A stretch of DNA of 41,409 bases. It comes from CAZJFH01 sp964545205 (GTDB lineage: Bacteria; Pseudomonadota; Alphaproteobacteria; Rhodospirillales; Magnetospirillaceae). This document shows positions 1-9,519 of this stretch, piece after piece (position 1 is the first letter of the stretch; every line of letters starts with the position of its first letter). Location: the NCBI GenBank assembly GCA_964545205.1, contig CAZJFH010000046.1:1-41409 (forward strand), in the 5' to 3' direction. Position numbers and translations under genes: made by a program. The notes beneath the pieces are model-generated. The model saw only the letters and a program-made list of their open reading frames with translations, was not told the origin of the DNA and did no database searches.

Positions 1-258
1 CCGCGCCCCGCCGCGCCCCCGCCGGCCGTGGCGGCCGCCGTCTCGAAGCCGCCCGTGGCGGTCGCCGCGCCCAAGCCCCGCGCCGCCGAGCCGCGTCCGG
101 TCCGCGCCGCCAGCGCGCCGGCGCTGCCGGCCCCCGTCCTGCCGGCCCCCGTGCTGCCGGCGGCGACGCCGGCGGTGCCGGTGGCGACGACCACCCCCGA
201 CAACGTGCTGGTGATCAAGTCGCCGGCGCTGCTGCGCGCCGAGCGGGGTGCGCAATGA
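1..258 (+). CDS. ftsL: C-terminal part of probable cell-division protein FtsL (partial, 5' end outside window)
   Basis: The reading frame is open from the first base and ends in TGA at 256-258, overlapping the ftsI ATG at 255 as ATGA. Only the tail of the protein is visible: about 60 residues rich in Ala, Pro and Val, with a short tandem VLPAP/VLPAA duplication, then a less biased end (VLVIKSPALLRAERGAQ). No membrane segment or coiled coil can be seen because the N-terminal part is missing. The FtsL call rests on position: in alphaproteobacterial dcw clusters the small bitopic divisome protein FtsL sits directly before ftsI. A low-complexity periplasmic tail would fit but is not diagnostic. 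Confidence 0.55.
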   Translation, partial: PRPAAPPPAVAAAVSKPPVAVAAPKPRAAEPRPVRAASAPALPAPVLPAPVLPAATPAVPVATTTPDNVLVIKSPALLRAERGAQ

Positions 259-2003
259 AGCTGCGGCTGTTCCAGCGCCGTCACGAGCCGGTCTACCACG
301 CCGGCGCCGACCTGCGTGCCGAGCCCGACCGGCTGCGGCTCGACGGCGTCAGGCAGCGGGCGATCGAGACCGGTCGCAACCGTCTGATCGTCACCGGCGC
401 GCTGTTCCTGATGGCCTTCGCGGTCGTCGGCGTGCGGATGGTCGACCTGACGGTGGTCAACGGCGGCGGCGACGCCCGCAGCCAGCTCGCGGCGCGCGGC
501 GGCGACCTGGCGATGGACCGCGCCGACATCCTCGACCGCAACGGCGTCATCCTGGCGACCAGCCTGCCGACGGTGTCGCTGTACGCCAATCCGCGCGAAG
601 TCATCGACGCCGACGAGGCGGCGGCCAAGCTGATCAAGGCGCTGCCCGAGCTCAGCCACGCCGAGCTGGTGGGCCGGCTCGGCGGCGATCGCACCTTCGT
701 CTACCTGAAGCGCCACCTGACGCCGCGCCTGCAGCAGGAGATCAACGACCTCGGCATCCCCGGCCTGTATTTCGAGGACGACGAGCGCCGGGTCTATCCC
801 CAGGGCCACCTGGCGGCGCACGTCGTCGGCCTGACCGACTGGGACAACGCCGGCATCGCCGGCATCGAGAAGACCTTCGACGGCCAACTCCGCGGCGCCC
901 GCCAGCCGGTGCGGCTGGCGCTCGACATCCGCGTCCAGGCGGTGATGCGCGCCGAACTGGCCCGCGCCGTCCAGGAGTTCCGGGCGATCGGCGCCACCGG
1001 CATGGTCCTCGACGTTAACACTGGCGAAATGCTGGCGATGGTATCGCTGCCGGACTTCGATCCGAATGCCCCGGCAACGACCACCTCCGAAGCGATGTTC
1101 AACCGCGCCACCCTGGGCGTCTACGAGATGGGCTCGACGTTCAAGCTGTTCAACACGGCGATGGCGCTGGATACCGGCCGCGCCTCGACCGAGTCCAGCT
1201 ACGACGCCACCAAGCCGATCCGCGTCGCCCGCTTCACGATCTCCGACTTCCACCCCGAGAACCGCTGGCTGTCGGTGGCCGAGGTGCTGAAGTTCTCGTC
1301 GAACATCGGCTCGGCCAAGATGGCGCTCGACGTCGGCACCCAGGGCCAGCGCGACTACATGGCGCGATTCGGCATGCTGCGCGCCGCGGCGCTGGAGTTG
1401 CCCGAGGTCGGCGCGCCGCTGGTTCCCAGCCCGTGGCGCGAGATCAACACCATGACCATCTCCTACGGCCACGGCATCGCCGTGACGCCGCTGCAGCTCG
1501 TCGCCGGCGTCGCCAGCCTGGTCAACGGCGGCAGCTACGTGCAGCCGACCCTGGTCAAGCGCGAGCCCGGCGCCGAAATTCCGGCCCGCGCGGTGATCTC
1601 GCGCAAGACCTCCGAGCAGATGCGCCGCCTGATGCGCCTGGTGGTCGCGGAAGGGACCGGCGGCAAGGCCGACGCGCCCGGCTATCTGGTCGGCGGCAAG
1701 ACCGGCACCGCCGAGAAGCTGGGCGCCGGCGGCGGCTATCGCCGCAAGGCGCTGCTGTCCTCGTTCGTCGGCGCGTTCCCGATGGACGATCCGCGCTACG
1801 TCGTGCTGGCGATGATCGACGAACCGCAAGGCACCAAGCAGACCTTCGGCTACGCCACCGGCGGCTGGACCGCCGCGCCGGTGGTCGGGCGCGTCGTGGC
1901 GCAGATCGGGCCGATGCTGGGCATGCGCCCGGCCGACCCGCCGCAGCCCGCAATCGTGAAACAGGCCGTCGCGAAGGACGTCGATCTTGCCGCGACTCAG
2001 TGA
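255..2003 (+). CDS. ftsI: Peptidoglycan transpeptidase FtsI (penicillin-binding protein 3)
   Basis: Septal class B penicillin-binding protein that cross-links peptidoglycan strands made by FtsW at the division site. The 582-residue protein has a short cytoplasmic N-terminus, one membrane segment near residues 43-60, a non-catalytic PBP dimer domain, and a transpeptidase domain with all three signatures: STFK (nucleophile Ser294), SSN (348-350) and KTG (482-484). Length is normal for the family. The start ATG overlaps the stop of the upstream gene (ATGA), and the 3' end overlaps murE by 17 bases, so translational coupling within the dcw operon is likely. Acts in the inner membrane with its catalytic domain in the periplasm. 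Confidence 0.97.
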   Translation: MKLRLFQRRHEPVYHAGADLRAEPDRLRLDGVRQRAIETGRNRLIVTGALFLMAFAVVGVRMVDLTVVNGGGDARSQLAARGGDLAMDRADILDRNGVILATSLPTVSLYANPREVIDADEAAAKLIKALPELSHAELVGRLGGDRTFVYLKRHLTPRLQQEINDLGIPGLYFEDDERRVYPQGHLAAHVVGLTDWDNAGIAGIEKTFDGQLRGARQPVRLALDIRVQAVMRAELARAVQEFRAIGATGMVLDVNTGEMLAMVSLPDFDPNAPATTTSEAMFNRATLGVYEMGSTFKLFNTAMALDTGRASTESSYDATKPIRVARFTISDFHPENRWLSVAEVLKFSSNIGSAKMALDVGTQGQRDYMARFGMLRAAALELPEVGAPLVPSPWREINTMTISYGHGIAVTPLQLVAGVASLVNGGSYVQPTLVKREPGAEIPARAVISRKTSEQMRRLMRLVVAEGTGGKADAPGYLVGGKTGTAEKLGAGGGYRRKALLSSFVGAFPMDDPRYVVLAMIDEPQGTKQTFGYATGGWTAAPVVGRVVAQIGPMLGMRPADPPQPAIVKQAVAKDVDLAATQ

Positions 2004-3423
2004 CCTCGCCGGCCGCCCGATGCCGTTCGACCCGCCGATCGCCGGCATGACCGCCGATTCGCGCGCGGTTTCGGCCGGCTTCCTGTTCGCCGCCCTGCCC
2101 GGCGCCAAGGCCGACGGCCGCGACTTCATCCCGCAGGCCGTCGCCAACGGCGCCGTCGCCGTGCTGGCGCCCGAGGGCACCACCCTGGAGTCTCCCGGCG
2201 TCGCCCTCCTCGCCGACGCCGAGCCGCGGCGCCTGTTCGCGCGGATGGCGGCGCGGTTCTTCGAGCGCCAGCCGGCGACGATCGCCGCCGTCACCGGCAC
2301 CAACGGCAAGACCTCGGTCGCCAGCTTCACGCGCCAGATCTGGACCCGGCTCGGCCTGGCGGCGGCCAGCCTCGGCACGCTCGGCGTGGTCTCGCCGCGC
2401 GGCGCCGTCGCCGGCAGCATGACGACGCCCGATCCGGTCGCGCTGCACCGTCTCGCCGCCGAACTGGCCGACGACGGCGTCTCGCATCTGTGCCTCGAGG
2501 CCTCCAGCCACGGCCTCGACCAGTTCCGCCTCGACGGCCTGCGCCTGAAGGCCGCCGCCTTCACCAACCTGACCCGCGACCATCTCGACTACCACCGCGA
2601 CATGGAGGCCTACGCCCGGGCCAAGCTGCGGCTGTTCGCCGAGCTGCTGCCCGCCGACGGCACCGCGGTGGTCAACGCCGATTCCGACTACGCCGGCCGC
2701 TTTGCCGCCGCCGCCCGCGGCCGCGTGCTGAGCTACGGCGAGAACGGCCGCGACCTGCGCCTGCTCGCCCGCGCCGCCGAAGCCGACGCGCAAGTGCTCG
2801 AGATCGAGCTTCTGGGCCGGCGCCACGCCGTCCGGCTGCCGCTGGTCGGCGCCTTCCAGGCCTCCAACGCGCTGTGCGCGCTCGGCCTCGCCGTCGCCTG
2901 CGACGCCGATCCCGACGCCGCCGTCGCCGCCCTGGCCGGCCTCGAGGGCGTGCCGGGCCGGCTGCAGCGGGTCGCGGCTTTCCGGGGCGCGCCGATCCTG
3001 GTCGACTACGCCCACACCCCCGCCGCGCTGGAGACGGTGCTTCAGGCCCTGCGCCCGCACGCCGCCGGCCGTCTGGTCGTGGTGTTCGGCTGCGGCGGCG
3101 ACCGCGATCCCGGCAAGCGGCCGCAGATGGGCGCCATCGCCGCCCGGCTGGCCGACGATGCCGTGGTGACCGACGACAATCCGCGCGGCGAGGATCCCGC
3201 CGCCATTCGCGCCGCCATTCGCACCGCCTGTCCGAATGCGCGGGAGATCGGCGACCGGGCGCGGGCCATCATGGCCGCCATCAGCGATTTGCGAGAAGGA
3301 GATGTGCTGGTGGTAGCCGGCAAGGGACACGAACGCGGCCAGACGGTCGCCGGCGTGGTGCATCCGTTCGACGACGCCGAGGAATGCCGCAGGGCGGTGG
3401 AAGCGCTGGAGGGCGAGCGATGA
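1987..3423 (+). CDS. murE: UDP-MurNAc-L-Ala-D-Glu:meso-diaminopimelate ligase MurE
   Basis: Cytoplasmic ATP-dependent ligase adding the third residue of the peptidoglycan stem peptide. The 478-residue protein shows the Mur ligase P-loop TGTNGKTS (Lys108) and the DNPR motif (residues 397-400), which in this family marks meso-diaminopimelate rather than lysine as substrate, as expected for a Gram-negative. The start is TTG at 1987, inside the end of ftsI; an AAGGA Shine-Dalgarno sequence at 1974-1978 with 8-base spacing supports it, and the N-terminus (PRLSDLAG) matches the usual MurE beginning. The stop overlaps the murF start as ATGA. Confidence 0.96.
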   Translation: MPRLSDLAGRPMPFDPPIAGMTADSRAVSAGFLFAALPGAKADGRDFIPQAVANGAVAVLAPEGTTLESPGVALLADAEPRRLFARMAARFFERQPATIAAVTGTNGKTSVASFTRQIWTRLGLAAASLGTLGVVSPRGAVAGSMTTPDPVALHRLAAELADDGVSHLCLEASSHGLDQFRLDGLRLKAAAFTNLTRDHLDYHRDMEAYARAKLRLFAELLPADGTAVVNADSDYAGRFAAAARGRVLSYGENGRDLRLLARAAEADAQVLEIELLGRRHAVRLPLVGAFQASNALCALGLAVACDADPDAAVAALAGLEGVPGRLQRVAAFRGAPILVDYAHTPAALETVLQALRPHAAGRLVVVFGCGGDRDPGKRPQMGAIAARLADDAVVTDDNPRGEDPAAIRAAIRTACPNAREIGDRARAIMAAISDLREGDVLVVAGKGHERGQTVAGVVHPFDDAEECRRAVEALEGER

Positions 3424-4835
3424 GCGCGCTATGGACCGCCGCCGAAGCCGCCGCCGCCACCGGCGGCCGCGCCAACACCGACTGGAGCGCCACCGGCGTT
3501 TCGATCGACAGCCGCACCATCGGGCCCGGCGAGCTGTTCGTCGCCCTGCAGGGGCCGGTGCACGACGGGCACGACCACGTCGCCGCGGCGCTGGCCGCCG
3601 GCGCCGTCGCCGCGCTGGTGCACCGGGTGCCGGAGGGCCTGGCGCCCGACGCGCCGCTGCTGGTGGTCGAGGACACCCTCGAGGCGCTGCGCGGTCTCGG
3701 CCGCGCCGCGCGCGAGCGCATCGCGGGCAAGGTGATCGCGGTCACGGGCAGCGTCGGCAAGACCGGCACCAAGGAGATGCTGCGCCTGGCCTTCGGCTGC
3801 CAGGGCGAGACCCATGCCAGCGTCGGCAGCTTCAACAACCACTGGGGCGTGCCGCTGTCGCTGGCGCGGATGCCGCGCGACACCGCCTGGGGCATCTTCG
3901 AGCTGGGCATGAACCATGCCGGCGAGATCGCGCCCCTGTCGCGCATGGTCCGGCCGCACGTCGCCATCGTCACCACCGTCGAGGCCGTGCACATCGAGTT
4001 CTTCGATTCGGTCGAAGGCATCGCCGACGCCAAGGCCGAGATCTTCGAGGGCGTCGAGCCCGGCGGCGCCGCGGTGCTCAACCGCGACAACCGCCATTTC
4101 CAGAGGCTGGCCGCGGCGGCGCGGGCCCGGGGCATCGAGCGCATCCTCGGCTTCGGCAATCACATCGAGGCCGACGCGCGGCTGCTCGACTGCGGCCTCG
4201 ACCCCGAGGCCTCCAGCGTCTTCGCCCTGGTCGCCGATCACGCCATGGCCTACACGATCGGCGTTCCCGGCGTGCAGTGGGTGATGAACAGCCTGTCGGT
4301 GCTGCTGGCGGTCAAGGCCGCCGGCGCCGACGTCGAGGCCGCCGCCAAGGCGCTCGGCGGCATGACGGCGCCGCAGGGCCGCGGCGCCCGCAAGGTGGTG
4401 ACGACCGCCGCGGGCAGCTTCGCGGTCATCGACGAGAGCTACAACGCCAGCCCGGTGTCGGTGCGCGCCGCCGTCGCCACCCTGGCCGCCGCCAAGCCGG
4501 CCAAGGGCGCGCGGCGCATCGCGGTGCTCGGCGACATGCTCGAGCTCGGCGCCGACGCGCCGGCGCTGCATGCCGGCCTCGCCGGCCCGCTGGTCGAGCG
4601 CGGCATCGACCTGGTGTTCTGCGCCGGCCCGAACATGCGCCGCCTGCACGATGCGCTGCCCGAGGCGATGCGCGGCGGCCATGCCGCCGACTCGGCGGCG
4701 CTGGCGCCGATGGTGCTGGCGGCGGTGCGCGCCGGCGACGTGGTGATGGTGAAGGGTTCGGCGGGCAGCCGCATGGGCGTGGTGGTCCGGACTCTCGTCG
4801 AACAGGCGCCGCAGGCGGCGCCCGGCGGCGGTTGA
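3420..4835 (+). CDS. murF: UDP-MurNAc-tripeptide:D-Ala-D-Ala ligase MurF
   Basis: Cytoplasmic ligase that adds D-Ala-D-Ala to UDP-MurNAc-tripeptide, finishing the pentapeptide precursor passed to MraY. The ATG at 3420 overlaps the murE stop, giving a 471-residue protein of normal length. The N-terminal domain has the SIDSRTI signature of MurE/MurF, and the P-loop reads GSVGKTGTKE (Lys114) instead of the commoner GSNGKTTTKE, a variant consistent with alphaproteobacterial MurF. The motif ELGMNHAGEI and the late DESYNASP segment (about residues 340-347) are typical of MurF. A longer upstream extension of this frame is a shadow of murE. Confidence 0.96.
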   Translation: MSALWTAAEAAAATGGRANTDWSATGVSIDSRTIGPGELFVALQGPVHDGHDHVAAALAAGAVAALVHRVPEGLAPDAPLLVVEDTLEALRGLGRAARERIAGKVIAVTGSVGKTGTKEMLRLAFGCQGETHASVGSFNNHWGVPLSLARMPRDTAWGIFELGMNHAGEIAPLSRMVRPHVAIVTTVEAVHIEFFDSVEGIADAKAEIFEGVEPGGAAVLNRDNRHFQRLAAAARARGIERILGFGNHIEADARLLDCGLDPEASSVFALVADHAMAYTIGVPGVQWVMNSLSVLLAVKAAGADVEAAAKALGGMTAPQGRGARKVVTTAAGSFAVIDESYNASPVSVRAAVATLAAAKPAKGARRIAVLGDMLELGADAPALHAGLAGPLVERGIDLVFCAGPNMRRLHDALPEAMRGGHAADSAALAPMVLAAVRAGDVVMVKGSAGSRMGVVVRTLVEQAPQAAPGGG

Positions 4836-4840
4836 GGAGG
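4834..4840 (+). promoter_or_regulatory. Strong Shine-Dalgarno of mraY
   Basis: GAGGAGG lies 7 bases before the mraY ATG at 4848 and overlaps the last bases of the murF stop codon. It is one of the strongest ribosome-binding sites in the dcw stretch and falls at one of the few junctions without an overlap, so mraY is probably translated from its own initiation site rather than by coupling alone. Confidence 0.7.
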
Positions 4841-4847
4841 CCGGCCG

Positions 4848-5936
4848 ATGCTCTACAACCTGCTGTTCCCGCTGGCCGACCAGATCAGCTTCTTCAACCT
4901 GTTCCGCTATCTGACGTTCCGCACCGGCGGCGCCATGCTGACGGCGCTGATCGTCGCCTTCCTGCTCGGCCCGCCGCTGATCCGATGGCTGCGCACCAAG
5001 CAGAAGCAGGGCCAGCCGATCCGCCTCGACGGGCCGGAGAGCCACCTGCTGACCAAGAAGGGCACGCCGACCATGGGCGGCGTGCTGATCCTGGTGGCGC
5101 TGACCATCGCCACCCTGCTGTGGGCCGACCTGACCAACGACTACGTCTGGGTGGCGATGCTGGTGACCGGCGGCTACGGCCTGATCGGCTTCGCCGACGA
5201 CTACCTCAAGGTCACCAAGACCAATCCCAAGGGCCTGCCCGGCAAGACCAAGCTGCTGGGCCAGATCATCATCGCCGGCGCCGCCGCGCTGATCGTGATG
5301 AACGCCAGCGATCCCGGCCTGCGCGGCGACCTGGCGCTGCCCTTCGTCAAGAACCTCGTCATCGAGATGGGCTGGCTCTACGTGCCGTTCGCGGTGTTCG
5401 TGATGGTCGGCGCCTCCAACGCCGTCAACCTGACCGACGGTCTCGACGGGCTGGCGACGATGCCGGTGATGATCGCCGCCGGCGTGTTCGCGCTGATCGC
5501 CTACCTGGTCGGCAACGTCGTGTTCGCCAACTACCTGCAGGTCCATCACGTCGCCGGCGCCGGCGAGCTGGCGGTGTTCTGCGGCGCGCTGATCGGCGCC
5601 GGCCTCGGCTTCCTGTGGTTCAACGCGCCGCCGGCGATGGTGTTCATGGGCGACACCGGCTCGCTGGCGATGGGCGGCGCCCTGGGCGCGGTCAGCGTCG
5701 CCACCAAGCACGAGATCGTGCTGGCGATCGTCGGCGGATTGTTCGTGCTCGAAACGGTGTCGGTGATCGTGCAGGTGACCTCGTACAAGCTGACCGGCAA
5801 GCGCGTCTTCCGCATGGCGCCGCTGCACCACCACTTCGAGAAGAAGGGCTGGGCCGAGCCGACCATCGTCATCCGCTTCTGGATCATCGCCACCATCCTG
5901 GCGCTGATCGGCCTGTCGACGCTGAAGCTGAGGTGA
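4848..5936 (+). CDS. mraY: Phospho-N-acetylmuramoyl-pentapeptide transferase MraY
   Basis: Inner-membrane enzyme transferring phospho-MurNAc-pentapeptide from UDP to undecaprenyl phosphate to make lipid I. The 362-residue protein is almost entirely alternating hydrophobic helices (about ten). It has the family motifs: the Asp pair in FADDYLK (Asp117, Asp118), NLTDGLDGLA, FMGDTGSLA, and the histidine-rich APLHHHFEKKGW loop near the C-terminus. Length matches E. coli MraY. It sits 12 bases after murF and 4 bases before murD in the same operon. Confidence 0.97.
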   Translation: MLYNLLFPLADQISFFNLFRYLTFRTGGAMLTALIVAFLLGPPLIRWLRTKQKQGQPIRLDGPESHLLTKKGTPTMGGVLILVALTIATLLWADLTNDYVWVAMLVTGGYGLIGFADDYLKVTKTNPKGLPGKTKLLGQIIIAGAAALIVMNASDPGLRGDLALPFVKNLVIEMGWLYVPFAVFVMVGASNAVNLTDGLDGLATMPVMIAAGVFALIAYLVGNVVFANYLQVHHVAGAGELAVFCGALIGAGLGFLWFNAPPAMVFMGDTGSLAMGGALGAVSVATKHEIVLAIVGGLFVLETVSVIVQVTSYKLTGKRVFRMAPLHHHFEKKGWAEPTIVIRFWIIATILALIGLSTLKLR

Positions 5937-5940
5937 GGCC

Positions 5941-7290
5941 GTGATCGCGCTCCCGTTCCTCTCCGGAAAGACCGTCATGGTGATGGGCCTGGGCAAGTCG
6001 GGCGCCAGCACCGTGCGCGCGCTGCTCGCCAGCGGCGCGACGGTCCTGGCCTGGGACGACGGCGAGGCGGCGCGGCGGCGGGCGGCGGCCGACGGGGTGC
6101 CGCTGCGCGATCCGAGCACGGTCGACTTCCGCGCGGTCGACATGGTGGTCTGGAGCCCCGGCGTGCCGCACACCCATCCGGCGCCGCATCCGGTGGCGCA
6201 GGCGGCGCGCGCCGCCGGCCGCCAGCTCCTGTGCGACGTCGAGCTGCTCGGCCGCGCCTGCCCCGAGGCGGCGATGGCGGCGGTCACCGGCACCAACGGC
6301 AAGTCGACCACCACCGCCCTGCTCGGCCACATCCTGAAGGCGCAGGCCGGCGGCAATCTCGGCACGCCGGCCCTCGACCTGGCGCCCGGCGGGCCTTACG
6401 CGCTGGAATTGTCGAGCTATCAACTGGAGCTGATCGAGCGCATCCGCTTCGACGCCGCGGTGTTGTTGAACATCACCCCCGACCACCTCGCCAGGCACGG
6501 CGGCATCGAGGGTTACGTCGCCGCCAAACGACGCATTTTCCTGCACCTGAAGCCGGGCGGCACCGCGATCGTCGGCGTCGACGACGAACACTGCCGCGGC
6601 ATCCGCGCCGGCCTGCCGGGCAAGGTGGTGCCGATCTCGGCCGAGGGGCCGGTGGCCGGCGGCGTCTACGTGCTGAACGGGGTGCTGGTCGACGACACCG
6701 GCGGCGAGTCGCGCCAGGTCATGGACCTGCGCGGGCTCGCCGCGCTGCCCGGCCGCCACAACTGGCAGAACGCCGCCGCCGCCTTCGCCGCGGCGCGGGC
6801 CATGGGCGTCGCCGAGGACGCGATCCGCGACGGACTGCGCGGCTATCCCGGCCTCGCCCACCGCCAGCAGCGGGTGGCGGTGATCGACGGCGTCGCCTTC
6901 GTCAACGACTCCAAGGCCACCAACGCCGACGCCGCCGAGAAGGCGCTGGCCTGCTACGACCGCGTGTTCTGGATCGCCGGCGGCCAGGCCAAGGAGGGCG
7001 GCATCGCCAGCCTGGCGCCGCAGTTCAAGCGCATCGCCCACGCCTTCCTGATCGGCGAGGCGGCCGAGCAGTTCGCGGCGACGCTGGAGGGCAAGGTGCC
7101 CTACACGCTGTGCGGCACGCTCGACGCCGCCGTCGCGGCGGCGGCGGCGGCGGCGCGCGGGCGCCGCGACGCCGTGGTGCTGCTGTCGCCGGCCTGCGCC
7201 TCGTGGGACCAGTTCGCCAGCTTCGAGGCCCGCGGCGAGGCCTTCCGCCGCCTGGTCGAGGCGCTGCCCGGCGCGAGGAGCGCGGCATGA
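5941..7290 (+). CDS. murD: UDP-MurNAc-L-alanine:D-glutamate ligase MurD
   Basis: Cytoplasmic ATP-dependent ligase adding D-glutamate to UDP-MurNAc-L-Ala. The 449-residue protein has an N-terminal Rossmann-like domain (VMGLGKSG), the P-loop TGTNGKSTTT (Lys121), the GNLGTP segment, NITPDHLARH, and the C-terminal FVNDSKATNADA and LLSPACASWDQF motifs characteristic of MurD. The start is GTG at 5941, four bases after the mraY stop; GAGG just upstream could act as a weak ribosome-binding site and translation may be coupled. The 3' end overlaps the ftsW ATG (ATGA). Confidence 0.96.
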   Translation: MIALPFLSGKTVMVMGLGKSGASTVRALLASGATVLAWDDGEAARRRAAADGVPLRDPSTVDFRAVDMVVWSPGVPHTHPAPHPVAQAARAAGRQLLCDVELLGRACPEAAMAAVTGTNGKSTTTALLGHILKAQAGGNLGTPALDLAPGGPYALELSSYQLELIERIRFDAAVLLNITPDHLARHGGIEGYVAAKRRIFLHLKPGGTAIVGVDDEHCRGIRAGLPGKVVPISAEGPVAGGVYVLNGVLVDDTGGESRQVMDLRGLAALPGRHNWQNAAAAFAAARAMGVAEDAIRDGLRGYPGLAHRQQRVAVIDGVAFVNDSKATNADAAEKALACYDRVFWIAGGQAKEGGIASLAPQFKRIAHAFLIGEAAEQFAATLEGKVPYTLCGTLDAAVAAAAAAARGRRDAVVLLSPACASWDQFASFEARGEAFRRLVEALPGARSAA

Positions 7291-8411
7291 GCCTGGGCCG
7301 CACCGATACCAGCACGATCGGCCGCTGGTGGTGGACGGTGGACCGCTGGACCATCGCCGCCGTGCTGCTGCTGATCGTCTTCGGCGCCATTCTGACGCTG
7401 GCCGCCAGCCCGGCGGTCGCCGAGCGCATCGGCGCCGACAGCTTCCATTTCGTGCGCCGCCAGTTCGCGTTCCTGCCGCTGGCGGTGCTGGTCATCCTGG
7501 CCGTGTCGCTGCTCGAGCCGAAGGCGGTGCGGCGGCTCGGCAGCCTCGCCTTCCTGGGGGCGCTGGCGCTGCTGGCGCTGACGCCGCTGATCGGCCCGCA
7601 GATCAACGGCGCCACGCGCTGGATCAGCCTGGGCGGCATCACCGTCCAGCCGTCGGAGTTCATCAAGCCGACCTTCGCCGTCGTCGCCGCCTGGATGTTC
7701 GCCGCCCATCGCCTGCATCTCGGCTTCCCCGGCATTCCGATCGCGATCGGCCTCTACGCCGTCGTGGTGGCGCTGCTGCTGGTGCAGCCCGACGTCGGCC
7801 AGACCCTGGTCGTCTCGGCGGTGTGGTTCACCCAGTTCTTCCTGGCCGGCCTGCCGCTGTTCTGGGTGGTGCTGCTGATCGCGCTGGGCCTGTTCGGCTT
7901 CGCCGGCGCCTATTTCGCGTTTCCGCACGTCGCCAGCCGCGTCGACCGCTTCCTCGACCCGGCGTCGGGCGACAGCTACCAGGTGACCACGGCGCTGCGC
8001 GCCTTCGAGAACGGCGGCCTGTTCGGCCAGGGTCCCGGCGAGGGCCGCATCAAGATGGTGCTGCCCGACGCCCACACCGACTTCATCCTGGCGGTCGCCG
8101 GCGAGGAGTTCGGGCTGGTGGTGTGCCTGATCATCCTGGCGCTGTTCGCCTTCGTGGTGCTGCGCGGCTTCAGCCGGATGCTGGGCGAGGACAACCTGTT
8201 CGCGCTGCTGGCCACCACCGGCCTCTTGGTGCAGTTCGGCCTGCAGGCGCTGATCAACATGGCCTCGACCCTGCACCTGATGCCGACCAAGGGCATGACG
8301 CTGCCGTTCATCTCGTACGGCGGCTCGTCGATGGTGGCGCTGGCCTTGGGCATGGGCATGGTGCTGGCGCTGACCCGGCGCCGCGTCGCGGTGGGGGACG
8401 ACGATGCCTGA
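7287..8411 (+). CDS. ftsW: Peptidoglycan glycosyltransferase FtsW (SEDS family)
   Basis: Inner-membrane lipid II polymerase of the divisome, working with FtsI. The 374-residue protein has about ten hydrophobic segments and SEDS-family motifs: NGATRWISLGGITVQPSEF, the large periplasmic loop containing QVTTALRAFENGGLFGQGPGEG, PDAHTDFILAVAGEEFG, and the C-terminal LPFISYGGSSM. The ATG overlaps the murD stop as ATGA, and its last 8 bases overlap the murG start. It is called FtsW rather than RodA because of its place in the dcw cluster between murD and murG. Confidence 0.96.
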   Translation: MSLGRTDTSTIGRWWWTVDRWTIAAVLLLIVFGAILTLAASPAVAERIGADSFHFVRRQFAFLPLAVLVILAVSLLEPKAVRRLGSLAFLGALALLALTPLIGPQINGATRWISLGGITVQPSEFIKPTFAVVAAWMFAAHRLHLGFPGIPIAIGLYAVVVALLLVQPDVGQTLVVSAVWFTQFFLAGLPLFWVVLLIALGLFGFAGAYFAFPHVASRVDRFLDPASGDSYQVTTALRAFENGGLFGQGPGEGRIKMVLPDAHTDFILAVAGEEFGLVVCLIILALFAFVVLRGFSRMLGEDNLFALLATTGLLVQFGLQALINMASTLHLMPTKGMTLPFISYGGSSMVALALGMGMVLALTRRRVAVGDDDA

Positions 8412-9519
8412 GCCGACGACCATCGTCCTGACCGCCGGCGGCACCGGCGGCCACGTCTTCCCGGCCGAGGCGCTGGCGCAGGAGCTGCGCCGCCGCGGCC
8501 ACGACCTGGTGCTGATCACCGACCGCCGCGGCCAGGCCTATCGCGGCGCGCTGGGCGAGCTGCGCACCTTCCGCATCCGCGCCGGCGCCATCGCCGGCCG
8601 CGGCGTCGCGCGCAAGATCCAGGGCGCGCTGGAGCTGGTGGTCGGGCTGTTCCAGGCGCGGGCGCTGCTGCGCGAGATCCGTCCGGCGGCGGTGGTCGGC
8701 TTCGGCGGCTACGCCGCGCTGCCGGCGGTGTTCGCTGCCACCCGGCTCGGCATCCCGACGGTCATCCACGAGCAGAACGCGGTGCTCGGCCGCGCCAACC
8801 GCCTGTTGGCGAGCCGCGCCAAGCGCATCGCCACCGCCTTCGAGCACGTCCGCTTCGTCGGGCGCGACTCCGGCCGCGCCGTCCGCACCGGCATGCCGGT
8901 GCGCCCCGCCGTCGCCGAGATGCGCGACCGGCCCTATCCGGCGCTCGCGGCCGAGGGTCCGGTGCGGCTGCTGGTCATCGGCGGCAGCCAGGGCGCGCGG
9001 GCACTGTCCGAGGTCGTGCCGGCGGCGCTGGCGCGGCTGCCCGAGCCGCTGCGCCGGCGCGTCGCGGTCAGCCAGCAGTGCCGGCCCGAGGACATCGACG
9101 GCGTGCGCGCCGCCTACGACGGCACCGGGATCGACGCCACCCTGGCGACCTTCTTCGACGACGTGCCGCAGCGCCTGGCCGAGGCCCATCTGGTGATCTG
9201 CCGCTCGGGCGCCTCGACGGTCGCCGAGCTGACCACGGTCGGCCGTCCGGCGATCCTGGTGCCCTATCCGCACGCCGTCGACGACCACCAGACCGCCAAC
9301 GCCCACGCCATCGAGGAGACCGGCGCGGCCTGGCTGATGCCGCAGGGCGCGTTCACGCCCGAGAGCCTGGCGTCGCGGCTGGAATCGCTGCTGACCCTGC
9401 CCGAAAGCCTGAACCACGCCGCCGCGGCCGCCCGCGCCGCCGGCCTGCCCGACGCCGCGCAGCGCCTCGCCGACCTGGTCGAGGAAACCGCCGCGCGCAA
9501 GCAAGAGGTCACGTCATGA
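8404..9519 (+). CDS. murG: UDP-GlcNAc:undecaprenyl-PP-MurNAc-pentapeptide GlcNAc transferase MurG
   Basis: GT28-family glycosyltransferase on the inner face of the inner membrane, converting lipid I to lipid II. The 371-residue protein has the N-terminal glycine-rich loop GGTGGHVFPA (about residues 12-21), the second loop GGYAALPA, IHEQNAVLG, the C-domain loop GGSQGARALSE, and the nucleotide-binding CRSGASTVAEL. Starts at ATG 8404 within the ftsW end; its stop overlaps the murC ATG. Length is slightly above E. coli MurG. Confidence 0.96.
   Translation: MPEPTTIVLTAGGTGGHVFPAEALAQELRRRGHDLVLITDRRGQAYRGALGELRTFRIRAGAIAGRGVARKIQGALELVVGLFQARALLREIRPAAVVGFGGYAALPAVFAATRLGIPTVIHEQNAVLGRANRLLASRAKRIATAFEHVRFVGRDSGRAVRTGMPVRPAVAEMRDRPYPALAAEGPVRLLVIGGSQGARALSEVVPAALARLPEPLRRRVAVSQQCRPEDIDGVRAAYDGTGIDATLATFFDDVPQRLAEAHLVICRSGASTVAELTTVGRPAILVPYPHAVDDHQTANAHAIEETGAAWLMPQGAFTPESLASRLESLLTLPESLNHAAAAARAAGLPDAAQRLADLVEETAARKQEVTS

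Noticed and set aside
3429..6365. A 978-codon open frame on the minus strand opposite murF, mraY and murD
   Set aside because: Antisense shadow of conserved Mur genes; no domain, ribosome-binding site or sensible composition.
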